DNA of 64,000 nt from Paenibacillus arenosi (GCF_014841135.1 NZ_JACYTN010000015.1:48817-112816); one strand, 5' to 3'; positions 43,789 to 53,505 are shown, counted from the first letter of the stretch. Numbers and translations: made by a program. Notes: generated by a model not told the origin, from the sequence alone.

Positions 43789-43929
43789 GCCTTTTCCCCC
43801 CTTCGCTGCTAAGCATGTAACGGAATCTTTCATTTATTCCATAACTAAGAAAAATGTAAAGATCCATGTTATATTATAGCAGACTAAGACAAGAGAAACC
43901 AGTTTTTTCTATCCTATCCATCATCGTTT

Positions 43930-45138
43930 TCACATTTCATGTTTAATTTTCGCCACAATTTTCCCCATACGTTCAATCGCTTCTGTCAGTTGCGCAACAG
44001 ATGTCGCATAAGAGCAGCGGATGAATCCTTCGCCACCTTTACCGAACACATTTCCTGGTACCGCAGCTACTTTACCTTCGAACAACAAGCGTTCAGCAAA
44101 AGCTTCAGAAGATAATCCTGTCGATTCGATCGATGGGAACGCGTAAAATGCCCCCTGAGGTTCATGGCATTCCAAGCCGATCTCTCTAAATCCTTTAACA
44201 ACAAGCCTTCTGCGCATGTTATAGGACTCTACCATTCGATCTTTTTCTTCCTTGCCATTTTTCAAAGCTTCAAGCGCAGCGATTTGACCCATAACAGGAG
44301 CACACATAACCGTGTATTGATGAATTTTCAGCATAGCATCAATAAGATCACGATGTCCGCAAGCATAGCCCATACGCCAACCGGTCATGGCAAACGCTTT
44401 TGAGAAACCGCTTACTAGAATCGTACGATCTTTCATTCCAGGTAATGATGCAAAGCTTATATGCTTTTGTTCATACGTTAATTCTGCATAAATTTCATCC
44501 GAGATAACGATAAGATCATTATCTTCAACAATTTTAGCAATCGGCAAATAATCCTCATAAGTCATCGTTCCGCCTGTCGGGTTGCTCGGGAAACAGAGAA
44601 TAAGAACTTTTGACTTTGGAGTAATTGCCGCTTGCAGCGCTTCAGCTGTCAGCTTGAACTCATCTTTAGCCACAGTCTCAATCCCTACGGGAACTCCGCC
44701 ACCAATAGAAATAATCGGTGAATAGGATATGTAACTAGGCTCAGGAATAAGGATTTCGTCCCCAGGATTCACAAGGGTGCGCAATGCCAAATCAATCGCT
44801 TCTGAACCGCCCACCGTAACCATAATTTCATTAGCAGGGTTATATTCGACATGGAACGAGTCGCTCAAATACTGGCCGATCTCTTCACGCAGTTCAGGAA
44901 TACCCGCGTTGGACGTATACTTTGTCATACCTCGCTCTAACGAATATACGCACGCCTCACGAACATGCCAAGGTGTACAGAAATCAGGCTCACCAACACC
45001 CAGTGTAATAATATCTTTACTGCCGCTTACCAAATCAAAAAATTTGCGAATACCAGACGGCGGAATGGATCGAACTAACGGGTTAATATAATGCTGCATA
45101 CCGGTAGGATTCTCCGCTTTCACTGATTGGTTTACCAT
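43930..45138 (-). CDS. alaT: Alanine transaminase-type class I aminotransferase
   Basis: PLP aminotransferase, about 402 residues: GVGEPDFCTPWHV, YTSNAGIPELREEI, GGSEAIDLALR, FPSNPTGG, SDEIYAEL and PLP lysine in SGFSKAFAMTGWRMGY. It follows an Lrp/AsnC regulator by 11 bases, the same order as alaR-alaT (yugG-yugH) in B. subtilis, which supports alanine synthesis from pyruvate. The ATG at 45138 has GAGGTGA 6 bases upstream; an ATG 6 bases earlier overlaps that site. Confidence 0.9.
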   Translation of the reverse strand: MVNQSVKAENPTGMQHYINPLVRSIPPSGIRKFFDLVSGSKDIITLGVGEPDFCTPWHVREACVYSLERGMTKYTSNAGIPELREEIGQYLSDSFHVEYNPANEIMVTVGGSEAIDLALRTLVNPGDEILIPEPSYISYSPIISIGGGVPVGIETVAKDEFKLTAEALQAAITPKSKVLILCFPSNPTGGTMTYEDYLPIAKIVEDNDLIVISDEIYAELTYEQKHISFASLPGMKDRTILVSGFSKAFAMTGWRMGYACGHRDLIDAMLKIHQYTVMCAPVMGQIAALEALKNGKEEKDRMVESYNMRRRLVVKGFREIGLECHEPQGAFYAFPSIESTGLSSEAFAERLLFEGKVAAVPGNVFGKGGEGFIRCSYATSVAQLTEAIERMGKIVAKIKHEM

Positions 45139-45149
45139 CGTCATTCACC

Positions 45150-45650
45150 TCACGGAGAAATAGCGAGACGGTGATCTTCCTCATGCTCTTCGAAGATAAT
45201 TCCATCCTGCTTGTATTTTTTGAGAATAAAATGTGTCTTGGTCGAAAGAACAGCCTCAATCGGTGATAACTTATCAGATACAAAAGAAGCAACTTCTCTT
45301 AAGTGCCTACCTTCAACCTCAACAAGCAGGTCATAAGCGCCAGACATTAAATAAACAGACTTCACTTGCGGGAACAAATAGATGCGTTCGGCAATGCTAT
45401 CAAAGCCACGCCCACGTTCAGGCGTAATTTGAACTTCTATAAGTGCAGTAACCTTTTCCTCTTCCACCTTACTCCAGTTCACTACAGTGGCGTATTTCAC
45501 GATAACATGATCATCTTCCAATTCCTTGATCGCCGTGCGAACTTCTTCTTCTTGCACACCTAACAAAGTTGCGATCAGGTCAGAAGAACGACGCGCATCT
45601 TCCTTCAACAGCTGTAAAATGTTTACCTTTAATTCGCTTAGCTCTTTCAT
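45150..45650 (-). CDS. alaR: Lrp/AsnC family transcriptional regulator
   Basis: N-terminal helix-turn-helix (LNILQLLKEDARRS-like start, KELEDDHVIVKYATVVNW linker) and a C-terminal RAM ligand-binding domain (ALIEVQITPERGRGFDSIA, YLMSGAYDLLVEVEG). 166 residues. Paired with the aminotransferase gene as AlaR-AlaT, it is likely to regulate that gene in response to an amino acid. GGGAGGA precedes the ATG. Confidence 0.9.
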   Translation of the reverse strand: MKELSELKVNILQLLKEDARRSSDLIATLLGVQEEEVRTAIKELEDDHVIVKYATVVNWSKVEEEKVTALIEVQITPERGRGFDSIAERIYLFPQVKSVYLMSGAYDLLVEVEGRHLREVASFVSDKLSPIEAVLSTKTHFILKKYKQDGIIFEEHEEDHRLAISP

Positions 45651-45785
45651 CTCTTGATCCTCCCGCGATGCTGCGGCGCTTTAACTTAGTAAACGGACCG
45701 TGCATCGTTAGTCGTGATATGAAATTATGATACACCCAATACAACTTATTGCCAACAGCGATCCGAGAGATATACATACTTTTAT

Positions 45786-45853
45786 ATAAAAAATACCCCC
45801 ATCTTGTAATTAAGCCACATTTTGTAACTTAAATCATAAGATTGGGAGTATTT
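45786..45853 (-). terminator. Terminator of the coat gene pair
   Basis: ATACTCCC pairs with GGGGGTAT and AATCTT with AAGAT inside; TTTTTTA follows on the minus strand, 14 bases after the stop. Confidence 0.8.
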
Positions 45854-45866
45854 CAATCGTTTCCGC

Positions 45867-46292
45867 TTATTGCTGCGTATAGTATGGGTTATGCACATGC
45901 GCACCATACGGAGCATAGTAAGCGGCATGATGGCCATGCGAAGCTTGCTGCTGTTGTCCATGCTGCTGCGTATGCGCAGGGTGTGCAAACTTCTGTTTGA
46001 CAAGCTGACTTGTCTGCTGCAGCATTTTTTGACTTGATTGCAGTTGCTTCTGGACTTCTTTTTGCTGCACTGGAGAAGGTGCCTCGTACATATTGTGTTG
46101 CGACATGAAATAATACAAATTACCTTGCAGCGTCAATGTTCGATTCGTTAAATCCGTAAACAATTGACGCACAGCTACACAATTCGCCTCTGTCGCTGCC
46201 GTTGTGTACTCTCTGACGGTTCGCTTGAGATCTGCCAGTATCGTATAGAGCAAATCTTTATCCGGCAAAAATTGTTGAGATGCATGTGGCAT
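45867..46292 (-). CDS. CotF-like spore coat protein, 141 aa
   Basis: Residues 8-70 match the Coat_F pattern: LPDKDLLYTILADLKRT, TEANCVAVRQLFTDL, and a second helix with LYYFMSQHNMY. The tail is rich in Gln, His and Tyr (HGHHAAYYAPYG), typical of spore surface proteins. It probably forms an operon with the smaller related gene 78 bases upstream. Confidence 0.82.
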   Translation of the reverse strand: MPHASQQFLPDKDLLYTILADLKRTVREYTTAATEANCVAVRQLFTDLTNRTLTLQGNLYYFMSQHNMYEAPSPVQQKEVQKQLQSSQKMLQQTSQLVKQKFAHPAHTQQHGQQQQASHGHHAAYYAPYGAHVHNPYYTQQ

Positions 46293-46370
46293 ATAACCAA
46301 GTCCTTTTCCGCAATAGTAGTTAGTCTAATACAGGTCGTTCATCACCATAAACGCAAACGTTGAGACAAT

Positions 46371-46613
46371 CTATGCTTGAGGCTGTGTTGGAGCCAGCTG
46401 TACATGCTGTTGTAGCGATTCATGGAGCATGTTATAGTGCTGCTGATGTGCGTTAGCTTCCTGCGTCAAAAATTGATAAACAGCCTGATTCGATGTTTGT
46501 GAAGCTGCAGCGGCACATTGCTTCAACAGCAAATCTTCATTCGTTAAGCAATCCACTACATATTCCAATTCCTTGCTCGTTAAAGGCTGCATCTGGCCTC
46601 CGAAATGAGTCAT
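46371..46613 (-). CDS. Small CotF-related spore coat protein, 80 aa
   Basis: A ferritin-like helical pair as in the CotF family (LTSKELEYVVDCLTNEDLL, then QAVYQFLTQEANAHQQHYN), without a long tail. GAAAGGAG lies before the ATG. It is followed by the larger CotF-like gene on the same strand, and the two may associate. It is divergent from the FAD oxidoreductase gene. Confidence 0.75.
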   Translation of the reverse strand: MTHFGGQMQPLTSKELEYVVDCLTNEDLLLKQCAAAASQTSNQAVYQFLTQEANAHQQHYNMLHESLQQHVQLAPTQPQA

Positions 46614-46697
46614 CCTTATTTCTCCTTTCTCATCATTCTTTTGTGTATTATGAGCGATTTAACAGGGAAATATGTAGAGCGAAAGGAGAGAATGAGG

Positions 46698-47936
46698 ATG
46701 GATCTGAAGGCCGGTTCGTTAGCTTGGCCTGTGACGTTGGAGCAAATAAGCACATATCCCCCTATAAGCCAGGATGAGCAGTGTGACATCGTCGTTGTTG
46801 GAGGAGGAATGAGCGGAGCACTTACTGCCTACGAATTAAGTCGCCAAGGCTACCGAACGATTGTTGTTGACAAACGGAGTATAGGAACGGGTAGTACTTG
46901 CGCGAATACAGGGCTACTTCAATTTTGCAATGATAAGATGCTGACCGCATGCATACATACTTTCGGCCAAGAAAGTGGCGTGCGATTTTATACTTTGTGC
47001 AAGCAAGCTGTGCAGCGTTTATTTGACATCAGACAAGATTTAATTACGGATCCTGAGCTTTACGAGCGAAGCAGTTTGTACTATGCCAGTACAGAAGAAG
47101 ATGTGCCTATACTGGAACAAGAGTTTAACACTTTGACTCATTACGGATTTACTGTTGAATGGTGGGATAAAGAAAAAATACAGCAGCATTTTGGATTTAC
47201 AAAGCCTGCTGCCTTACTTACACATGGCGATGCAGAAGTAAATCCATTTAAAATGGTACATGCCTTGTTGGAAACTTCCGTTGCGAAATACAACCTTCGC
47301 ATATTTGAGCACACACGTATTCTGCGCCATCAATCTGAGCAACCAAATGAAATTATTTTATACACAGACCAAGGCCATCATATTAAGGCGCGGCATGCTG
47401 TGTTTGCTACGGGCTATGAAACACAAGAGATGAAGCATGATCGAAATGCTGTGATGGAAAGCACCTTTGCAATCGTTACGCAACCAATTCCAAATCTAGA
47501 GCAGCTATGGCATAAACGAATGCTCATATGGGAAACAGCAAGACCTTATTTGTATATGCGGACAACACCAGATAATCGCATCGTAGCGGGTGGCTTGGAT
47601 GAAAACACGACCATTATTGAAGAACGAAATCGAATGCTTCCTAACAAATCGAAACAGCTAGTCCAAGAAATTGAACAGCTATTTCCAGACATCGCTCCTA
47701 TTGAAGCCGAATATGAATGGGCCGCCTTGTTTGGCTCCACTCACGATGGATATCCTATGATCGGACCACATCCCAAATATTCGAATTGCACTTTTATTGA
47801 AGTGTATGGAGGTAATGGTACTGTGTATAGCTCCATTGCTGCAAGCATGATCATTGACCTAGTCGAAAATGGAACACACCCTGATGCAGATCTGTTCACG
47901 TTCCAACGCTCCAACCACCCTTCGCCTCCTCATTGA
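46698..47936 (+). CDS. FAD-dependent oxidoreductase, DAO family, 412 aa
   Basis: The Rossmann FAD motif VVVGGGMSGALTAYELSRQG is near residue 30, followed by DKRSIGTGSTCANTGLLQF. The substrate-side sequence contains HGDAEVNPFKMVHALL, and the C-terminal FAD contacts GSTHDGYPMIGPHP and VYGGNGTVYSS. This is the glycine oxidase/sarcosine oxidase fold; the substrate is unknown. The ATG at 46698 has AAAGGAG 9 bases upstream; an ATG at 46692 is closer (3 bases). A symmetrical terminator follows. Confidence 0.88.
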   Translation: MDLKAGSLAWPVTLEQISTYPPISQDEQCDIVVVGGGMSGALTAYELSRQGYRTIVVDKRSIGTGSTCANTGLLQFCNDKMLTACIHTFGQESGVRFYTLCKQAVQRLFDIRQDLITDPELYERSSLYYASTEEDVPILEQEFNTLTHYGFTVEWWDKEKIQQHFGFTKPAALLTHGDAEVNPFKMVHALLETSVAKYNLRIFEHTRILRHQSEQPNEIILYTDQGHHIKARHAVFATGYETQEMKHDRNAVMESTFAIVTQPIPNLEQLWHKRMLIWETARPYLYMRTTPDNRIVAGGLDENTTIIEERNRMLPNKSKQLVQEIEQLFPDIAPIEAEYEWAALFGSTHDGYPMIGPHPKYSNCTFIEVYGGNGTVYSSIAASMIIDLVENGTHPDADLFTFQRSNHPSPPH

Positions 47937-47946
47937 GTGTAATAGA

Positions 47947-47976
47947 AATGGCTCCTTTGACAAAGGAGCCATTTTC
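47947..47976. terminator. Bidirectional terminator between convergent genes
   Basis: AATGGCTCCTTT and AAAGGAGCCATT form a perfect stem with loop GAC, flanked by short T/A runs on both sides. Confidence 0.88.
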
Positions 47977-47987
47977 TATAATTAGAA

Positions 47988-49184
47988 TTATGATTTTGTT
48001 ACGATAAGTGGCCTCATTAACAATGAACTGACCAAAGGCATACATCCGATAACAGCTAAATATAAAATAATTACCCAAGATTGTTGCGACCACCATACGA
48101 CACCAATGAACATCGTAATACTCAGTATTCGCCCCAAGCAAAGTCCACATTCCCGCAGTATCGTCAGCTCGACCCGGTTTTTTGCTGCTTCATCATCCCT
48201 ACCCATCAAATCAAAGACAGAAGAAGTCATCGGAACGATAAATAATGGTGAAAAAGAGGACATAATCAATCCATATAGTAACAAGCTAATATAATTGACA
48301 CCGAACAGTAAAGGAACTACAGCAGCTCCCATGCAAATGGTTCCAATCATCATCGTCCTAGCACGCCACACGCCTGACAACCATTTTCCAACGACATAGA
48401 ATACGATTAATGAAGCAAAGGAAGTAAGCATCGTATAGGTGCCAAGCTTCAACTCATTACTAGTCGCTATATATACTAGCAATCCAATGAGAAACATATA
48501 CACACCGTCTCTTAAACCTTGTGCCATCATCGCGAAAAATACGGATCTCCATGAATTATGCTTGTCACGTAACGAATGAAGTGGAACGCTCCAATCGAAT
48601 GCAGCACCCGGTGGTCTTTTCGACAGCTTGAAACTTAACAAGATACCGCAGGCAAAAATAAACAACGATACACTGAACATAATTGTATAACCTGTTGATC
48701 CATACGTAGTGATGACTAATCCAGACAGCCAAGGCGCTATCATCGTACAAGAAGAAGCCACAATCCCCGCTCCACCATTATACGAATCGCGTGTAGATGC
48801 ATTAGTTACTTCAAAATAAATGACGTTATAGGATAGCCAAAAGCAGCCTAACGAAGCTCCAAGTACGATACCAAGCAATTCAACGCAATGTATCGTATAT
48901 TCTCCCAACACAAGTACTAACGTGTAAAATGCGCCCGATAGGACCATACCCGCCCTCAGCCAAATCATTTTATTTTTTTCTTTAACCCATTTACCCCCTA
49001 ATAAGAAGACCGCGCCCAGGGATAGCTGCTGAACAAGAGCAAACCATCCAATGAGCGCGTAATCGGGTTTCATTTTCCATAAGTATATATTTACATATGT
49101 GCCGGAGCATGCGTTAGCCAACGCAAACAAACTATATACAGCAAACAGCAGTTTGGTCTGGTTGTCCCACTGTGTTGTTGGCAT
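47988..49184 (-). CDS. Major facilitator superfamily transporter, 398 aa
   Basis: About 12 hydrophobic segments and a central cytoplasmic loop (near residues 185-215) give the MFS layout. The loop between segments two and three (GGKWVKEKNKM) matches the family's charged motif. Similar in size and character to YqgE-like carriers of Bacillus. Substrate unknown. GAAGGGGG lies before the ATG. Confidence 0.85.
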   Translation of the reverse strand: MPTTQWDNQTKLLFAVYSLFALANACSGTYVNIYLWKMKPDYALIGWFALVQQLSLGAVFLLGGKWVKEKNKMIWLRAGMVLSGAFYTLVLVLGEYTIHCVELLGIVLGASLGCFWLSYNVIYFEVTNASTRDSYNGGAGIVASSCTMIAPWLSGLVITTYGSTGYTIMFSVSLFIFACGILLSFKLSKRPPGAAFDWSVPLHSLRDKHNSWRSVFFAMMAQGLRDGVYMFLIGLLVYIATSNELKLGTYTMLTSFASLIVFYVVGKWLSGVWRARTMMIGTICMGAAVVPLLFGVNYISLLLYGLIMSSFSPLFIVPMTSSVFDLMGRDDEAAKNRVELTILRECGLCLGRILSITMFIGVVWWSQQSWVIILYLAVIGCMPLVSSLLMRPLIVTKS

Positions 49185-49273
49185 GAGTTACTTCCCCCTT
49201 CACAGCTGCTAAGTACGTTACTTATAACATACCCTGAAGGGGGAACGCCCATGAACAACAAGCTTAAGGTAGT

Positions 49274-49831
49274 TTACACCTTTTCGTTGTTTGCTTCTAA
49301 GTCGCTCATTGCTTGCAATTTTACAGTCACTGCTTCACGTCCTGTATGATTCAACATGCGTTGTACATGGAAGCATGACGTACAAACATATACATCTAAC
49401 TTAAATGGAGCCGTTAACAACGGCTGACTCATTCCTTCGTGCACATGCGGCTCAAAGGAGCTGCTCGCTACTGTTTCTTGCCCTGTCAGCAGCATGTATT
49501 CGCGACAATGCGAACATTCTGGCACATCAGCTTGATGGTGAATCAATTTATCCGCGCTTTCTTGAAGCTTCAGTTTATCAGGACTTCCCCATTGCATATT
49601 GTCTTCATCCCAACCGAAATTAGACCAGCCCTTGTCATCCTCACTAACTGTTCCATTTTCCTCAGCTTCCATTCTACGAAGCCTCTTGTCATCCTCATCA
49701 ATTTCTAAATCAACGGAAAGAGAACGATAAGCATTAAGCTCATTCATACAATGCGGGCATTCCTCTTCTGGTCCTAGCACTTCATCCCATACAATTTCCG
49801 TATCACACCACGGACATACTTGTGTTGACAT
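49274..49831 (-). CDS. Double zinc-ribbon protein of unknown function, 185 aa
   Basis: Two cysteine pairs near the N-terminus (CPWCDTEIVW and CPHCMNEL) form one zinc-ribbon. Two more (CSHCREYM and CTSCFHVQR) form another in the C-terminal half. Between them is a strongly acidic stretch (residues about 40-80). No enzyme domain is visible. It may be a nucleic-acid or protein-binding adaptor. The ribosome site is modest. Confidence 0.75.
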   Translation of the reverse strand: MSTQVCPWCDTEIVWDEVLGPEEECPHCMNELNAYRSLSVDLEIDEDDKRLRRMEAEENGTVSEDDKGWSNFGWDEDNMQWGSPDKLKLQESADKLIHHQADVPECSHCREYMLLTGQETVASSSFEPHVHEGMSQPLLTAPFKLDVYVCTSCFHVQRMLNHTGREAVTVKLQAMSDLEANNEKV

Positions 49832-49905
49832 ATTTCTTTACCTGCCTCTCTTGCTTAAGCACTGCAAATAAAAGCTTATAGCAGTCCTTCAACAACCTGT
49901 TTATG

Positions 49906-49989
49906 TTAAGCATACTCAATCCAATAATAAATACCAATTGCCAAAAAGAGCGCCGCAAGGGCGAATAATGTTCCCCATAAATATTTCAT
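49906..49989 (-). CDS. 27-residue single-pass membrane peptide
   Basis: ATG at 49989 is preceded by AAGGGAGG with an 8-base spacer, a very good ribosome site. The peptide MKYLWGTLFALAALFLAIGI plus YYWIEYA is one hydrophobic helix with aromatic ends. It sits between the DUF350 gene and the zinc-ribbon gene on the same strand, about 50 bases after DUF350, so it may be the last cistron of the mutS2-DUF350 transcript. Function unknown. Confidence 0.65.
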   Translation of the reverse strand: MKYLWGTLFALAALFLAIGIYYWIEYA

Positions 49990-50038
49990 CTCGGCAACCT
50001 CCCTTTTCGTTCACCATCTGCCATTCAGATCGAAATCA

Positions 50039-50461
50039 TTAGGTTTCCAAGCTTGCCCCGATAATGTAAGACAGTGAAATGGATATAACCATCGCAAGAA
50101 ATCCGACTGCACGGTTATCTCGTTCAATTTCTTCATCAAGCTTAAAAAATGGCATCAAAAATCCAAACAAAAAGTAAGCCGAAAGCAATAAAACATATCC
50201 TAGTACAGCCCACTGTAGTGACGTATACAGCGAATCATAGGATTGGATGCCAAAACGAAAAATGTTGCATATCCCAAATATTTTTCCACCCGTTGCCATT
50301 GCCACGCTCATATTACCGCGTTTGATCTCATCCCAGCATTTATAGCGTGTGACCGCTTCAAACAATACGAGCAGAACAATAAGCGCCAAGCAAGCTACCG
50401 AGAAATAGGCGAGCATCTTAAAGTACGGGTTTAACAACCACTCTCCAACTAGCGTTTCCAT
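50039..50461 (-). CDS. DUF350 family membrane protein, 140 aa
   Basis: Four hydrophobic segments (about 15-37, 52-68, 80-100, 118-138) with the loop FFKLDEEIERDNRAVGF, typical of DUF350/YjfL proteins of unknown function. The ATG at 50461 has GAGG 9 bases upstream; the ATG at 50470 abuts it. It follows mutS2 by 37 bases and is likely co-transcribed. Confidence 0.85.
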   Translation of the reverse strand: METLVGEWLLNPYFKMLAYFSVACLALIVLLVLFEAVTRYKCWDEIKRGNMSVAMATGGKIFGICNIFRFGIQSYDSLYTSLQWAVLGYVLLLSAYFLFGFLMPFFKLDEEIERDNRAVGFLAMVISISLSYIIGASLET

Positions 50462-50498
50462 GTTCTTCATCCTCTGTACTGTTACTCTTTACTTTCCT

Positions 50499-52859
50499 CT
50501 ATTTCAATTCTGCTACCGTAACGCCAGCTCCGCCTTCACCATATTGACCAAGTCGGAAGCTTTTTACATGTCTATGCCTGCGTAGGAACTCTTGTACTCC
50601 CGTACGAAGTACGCCTGTGCCCATGCCGTGAATGATATACACCTGTCCAAGATTACTGAGCAAAGCCTCGTCTAGGAAGCGATCCACTTCAATAATGGCT
50701 TCCTCTACATTTTCTCCGCGTAGATCAAGTTCAGAACGAACATGCTCATCTCGGGATCGTTTCACTTTGGAGCCTGATTTCTGCTTCTCATACTCCATCG
50801 GCTTTGCAGCTGCAATTAGTTCAAGATCGTCTTTACGAACTTTCATTTTCATAATGCCAAGTTGAACAATTGCTTCAGTAGCACCAGCCATTTCCACCAC
50901 ATGACCTTTTTGGTTTAGGCTGTATACTCTAACTTCATCGCCAGGTCCAATTTCACGCGGTGCCTTCGCTTGCTTGTTCTGGACGCCAAGCTTCTTAGCA
51001 GGAGCTGCTTCATCCAGTTTCTTGCGAGCTTCCGTCATCCGATGATCTTGCAGCTTCGCGCCTTCCTGCGCTAACTTGCGCAGTTCCTCGATCGCTACCT
51101 CTGCTTCTTTTCTTGCTTTGTCCACAATTGCACGAGCTTCATCTTCGGCACGTTCGATTCGTTTCTCACGTTCCGCTTCATATTTAGCTCGTTCAGCTTC
51201 AAGTTCTCCTCGTAAAGCTTCGTTGTTACGACGAAGCTGCTCAGCTGAATGTCGCTCTTCTTCTGCACGCAAACGGTTCTGCTCCAAAGAAGCAATCATC
51301 GTTTCAATCCTCAAATCTTCTTCCGTAACTTCACCCTTCGCATGCTCAATAATGGAAGAAGGTAGACCTAGGCGCTCCGCAATAGCAAACGCATTACTAC
51401 GTCCAGGCACCCCAATTAATAGTCGATACGTTGGTCGAAGCGTCTGCACATCAAATTCCATACTAGCATTAATAATGCCTTTACGTTCATACGCATACGC
51501 CTTTAGCTCCGAGTAATGCGTTGTTGCTACGATACGACAGCCCATGCGATGCATATGCTCCAATAAAGCGATTGCCAATGCTGAGCCTTCAGCAGGGTCA
51601 GTACCTGCACCTAATTCATCCATCAGCACGAGACTTTTCGGTGTCATTTGCTTCAAGATGCGGATAATATTCGTAAGATGGCTTGAGAAGGTACTCAAGC
51701 TCTGTTCAATACTCTGTTCATCACCGATATCAGCATAAATCGCGTCGAATACACACATTTGACTACCTTCATTAGCAGGTATGAATAGACCTGACATCGC
51801 CATTAAGCTCAACAGCCCAACTGTTTTCAAGCTGACTGTCTTACCGCCTGTGTTAGGACCTGTTACGATAATGGTTGTGTAGTCATTGCCCAATTCGATA
51901 TCCGTCGGCACGACGATCTCTCGTGAAATAAGCGGATGTCTGCCCCGCTTCAACTTGATATAGCCACGATCATTCATAATCGGTAAAACCGACTTGGATT
52001 CATGAGCATAACGAGCTTTGGCAAAAATAAAGTCCAGTAATGCAATCGTGTCCGTGTCATACATAAGCAGATCAACTTGTTCACCGACTCGATCCGTTAA
52101 TCGGGACAATATACGTTCCACTTCACGATCTTCTTGCATCTTCGTTTCTCTAAGCTTGTTGTTCATAGTCACGATAGCTTCTGGTTCGATAAATAAAGTA
52201 GCTCCTGAACTAGACTGATCATGAACAATGCCGCCAAAATGACCACGATATTCTTGCTTAACCGGTATTACATAACGGTCATTACGGATTGTAACGAGTT
52301 GGTCTTGAAGCATTTTGGCTGTACTCTGGGAACGAATCATGGATTCCAGCTTCTCACGAATTCGCGTCTCTCCAATACGAAGCTCACGTCTAATCGTTGC
52401 AAGCTCAGCACTTGCCTGATCAAGGACATCTCCTTGATTATCGACGCATTGACGAATATCATCTTCTAGCGCCTTCTGATCACTGATCGAATCGACAAGC
52501 TGATTCAATAAAGGCACTGGGTGATCTTCGTGCACACTATTCACATATCGATTCATGCGGCGTCCCGCATTCGTTAACGCTGATATTTCCCATAGCTCCA
52601 GTGCATTCAGGATCGCACCGATACGAGCTCGCTGCAGGGCAGGGCGAATATTTTTCACACCTGATAACGGTGCGCCCCCCTTAAGACGGTCTACGGTATA
52701 AGCCTCATCTGTAGCTTGCAGACTGCGTTTTACTTCTTCCAGATCCGAACTTGGCTGCAAATTAAGCGCCAGTTCTTCTCCAAGATCTGTAGCAGTATAT
52801 TGCGACAAGCTTTGCGTGATTTTGGTATATTCTAAAGTTTTAAATATTTTGGTATCCAA
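50499..52859 (-). CDS. mutS2: MutS2 ATPase/nuclease
   Basis: Ribosome-collision and recombination-control ATPase of the MutS family, 786 residues. It has the clamp region, Walker A VTGPNTGGKTVSLKT, Walker B LVLMDELGAGTDPAEGSA, a coiled coil (about 515-620) and a C-terminal Smr domain with LDLRGENVEEA and IIHGMGTGVLR. The TTG start at 52859 has GAGAGGAGT 11 bases upstream. In Bacilli the usual order is zapA-cvpA-polX-mutS2. Here polX is missing and two plus-strand genes lie between cvpA and mutS2. Confidence 0.95.
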   Translation of the reverse strand: MDTKIFKTLEYTKITQSLSQYTATDLGEELALNLQPSSDLEEVKRSLQATDEAYTVDRLKGGAPLSGVKNIRPALQRARIGAILNALELWEISALTNAGRRMNRYVNSVHEDHPVPLLNQLVDSISDQKALEDDIRQCVDNQGDVLDQASAELATIRRELRIGETRIREKLESMIRSQSTAKMLQDQLVTIRNDRYVIPVKQEYRGHFGGIVHDQSSSGATLFIEPEAIVTMNNKLRETKMQEDREVERILSRLTDRVGEQVDLLMYDTDTIALLDFIFAKARYAHESKSVLPIMNDRGYIKLKRGRHPLISREIVVPTDIELGNDYTTIIVTGPNTGGKTVSLKTVGLLSLMAMSGLFIPANEGSQMCVFDAIYADIGDEQSIEQSLSTFSSHLTNIIRILKQMTPKSLVLMDELGAGTDPAEGSALAIALLEHMHRMGCRIVATTHYSELKAYAYERKGIINASMEFDVQTLRPTYRLLIGVPGRSNAFAIAERLGLPSSIIEHAKGEVTEEDLRIETMIASLEQNRLRAEEERHSAEQLRRNNEALRGELEAERAKYEAEREKRIERAEDEARAIVDKARKEAEVAIEELRKLAQEGAKLQDHRMTEARKKLDEAAPAKKLGVQNKQAKAPREIGPGDEVRVYSLNQKGHVVEMAGATEAIVQLGIMKMKVRKDDLELIAAAKPMEYEKQKSGSKVKRSRDEHVRSELDLRGENVEEAIIEVDRFLDEALLSNLGQVYIIHGMGTGVLRTGVQEFLRRHRHVKSFRLGQYGEGGAGVTVAELK

Positions 52860-53012
52860 TCGAAGTCACGACTCCTCTCGGTTTCTCATTATATCCTATC
52901 TCATGGATGAAGGCGATGCTGTCAAATGTTGTCATCATGAAGATGACAGATGTGGTTACACTAATTGTTGCACAATCTGTACCCTTTATAAACGAAAAAG
53001 GAGGATTCCCAC

Positions 53013-53375
53013 ATGAGTATTTTAGGTCACATCGTTCGATTTATCGTAGCTGCCTTTGTTATTATGGTTACGGCGTGGCTCGTACCAGCCTTCTCCGTTG
53101 GCGGTTTCTGGAGTGCCCTATTCTTGGCCCTTGCTATTGCCATACTGGGATGGGTTGCAGAGGCTATCTTTGGCGGCCGCGTTACTCCATTTGGCAGAGG
53201 CATAGTCGGCTTTCTAGTCAGTGCGCTCATCATCTATGTCGCTCAGTTCTTTGTCGGCGGTGTATCCGTGTCGATATTCGGCGCATTAATTGCAGCACTT
53301 GTGATTGGATTGATTGACCTGTTCATTCCAGTTGCTACACCGTACGAAGCTGGACGCAGCAAAGAAACCAAATAA
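53013..53375 (+). CDS. YvlD/phage-holin-4-like small membrane protein, 120 aa
   Basis: Four hydrophobic segments within residues 5-110 and a short charged tail (YEAGRSKETK). Glycine-rich turns GGRVTPFGRGIVGFLVS fit the YvlD-like family sometimes labelled phage holin family 4. No phage genes are nearby, so holin activity is unlikely. AAAGGAGG lies 9 bases before the ATG. A TTGTTG, 16 bases, TATAAA promoter lies just upstream. Confidence 0.75.
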   Translation: MSILGHIVRFIVAAFVIMVTAWLVPAFSVGGFWSALFLALAIAILGWVAEAIFGGRVTPFGRGIVGFLVSALIIYVAQFFVGGVSVSIFGALIAALVIGLIDLFIPVATPYEAGRSKETK

Positions 53376-53483
53376 CGCAACATGCGATGCAATTTTAAAA
53401 TGCAGGCAGCGCATGCATACTTTGTTCACATAATGTTCATAACAGGCAACAAATCATGACAAAATATCCCTTCCTCACAACGT

Positions 53484-53505
53484 ATACTTATGAAAATGTA
53501 AGTAT
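53484..53505. promoter_or_regulatory. Inverted repeat upstream of the CuA lipoprotein gene
   Basis: ATACTTA and TAAGTAT flank an 8-base spacer, about 80 bases before the start codon. A direct repeat of TGTTCA lies further up (about 53422-53438). Candidate operator; no regulator is known for it. Confidence 0.35.

Noticed and set aside
53013..53375. Phage holin, implying a prophage
   Set aside because: The YvlD-like family shares only a general fold label with holins, and no lysin, portal or integrase genes are nearby.
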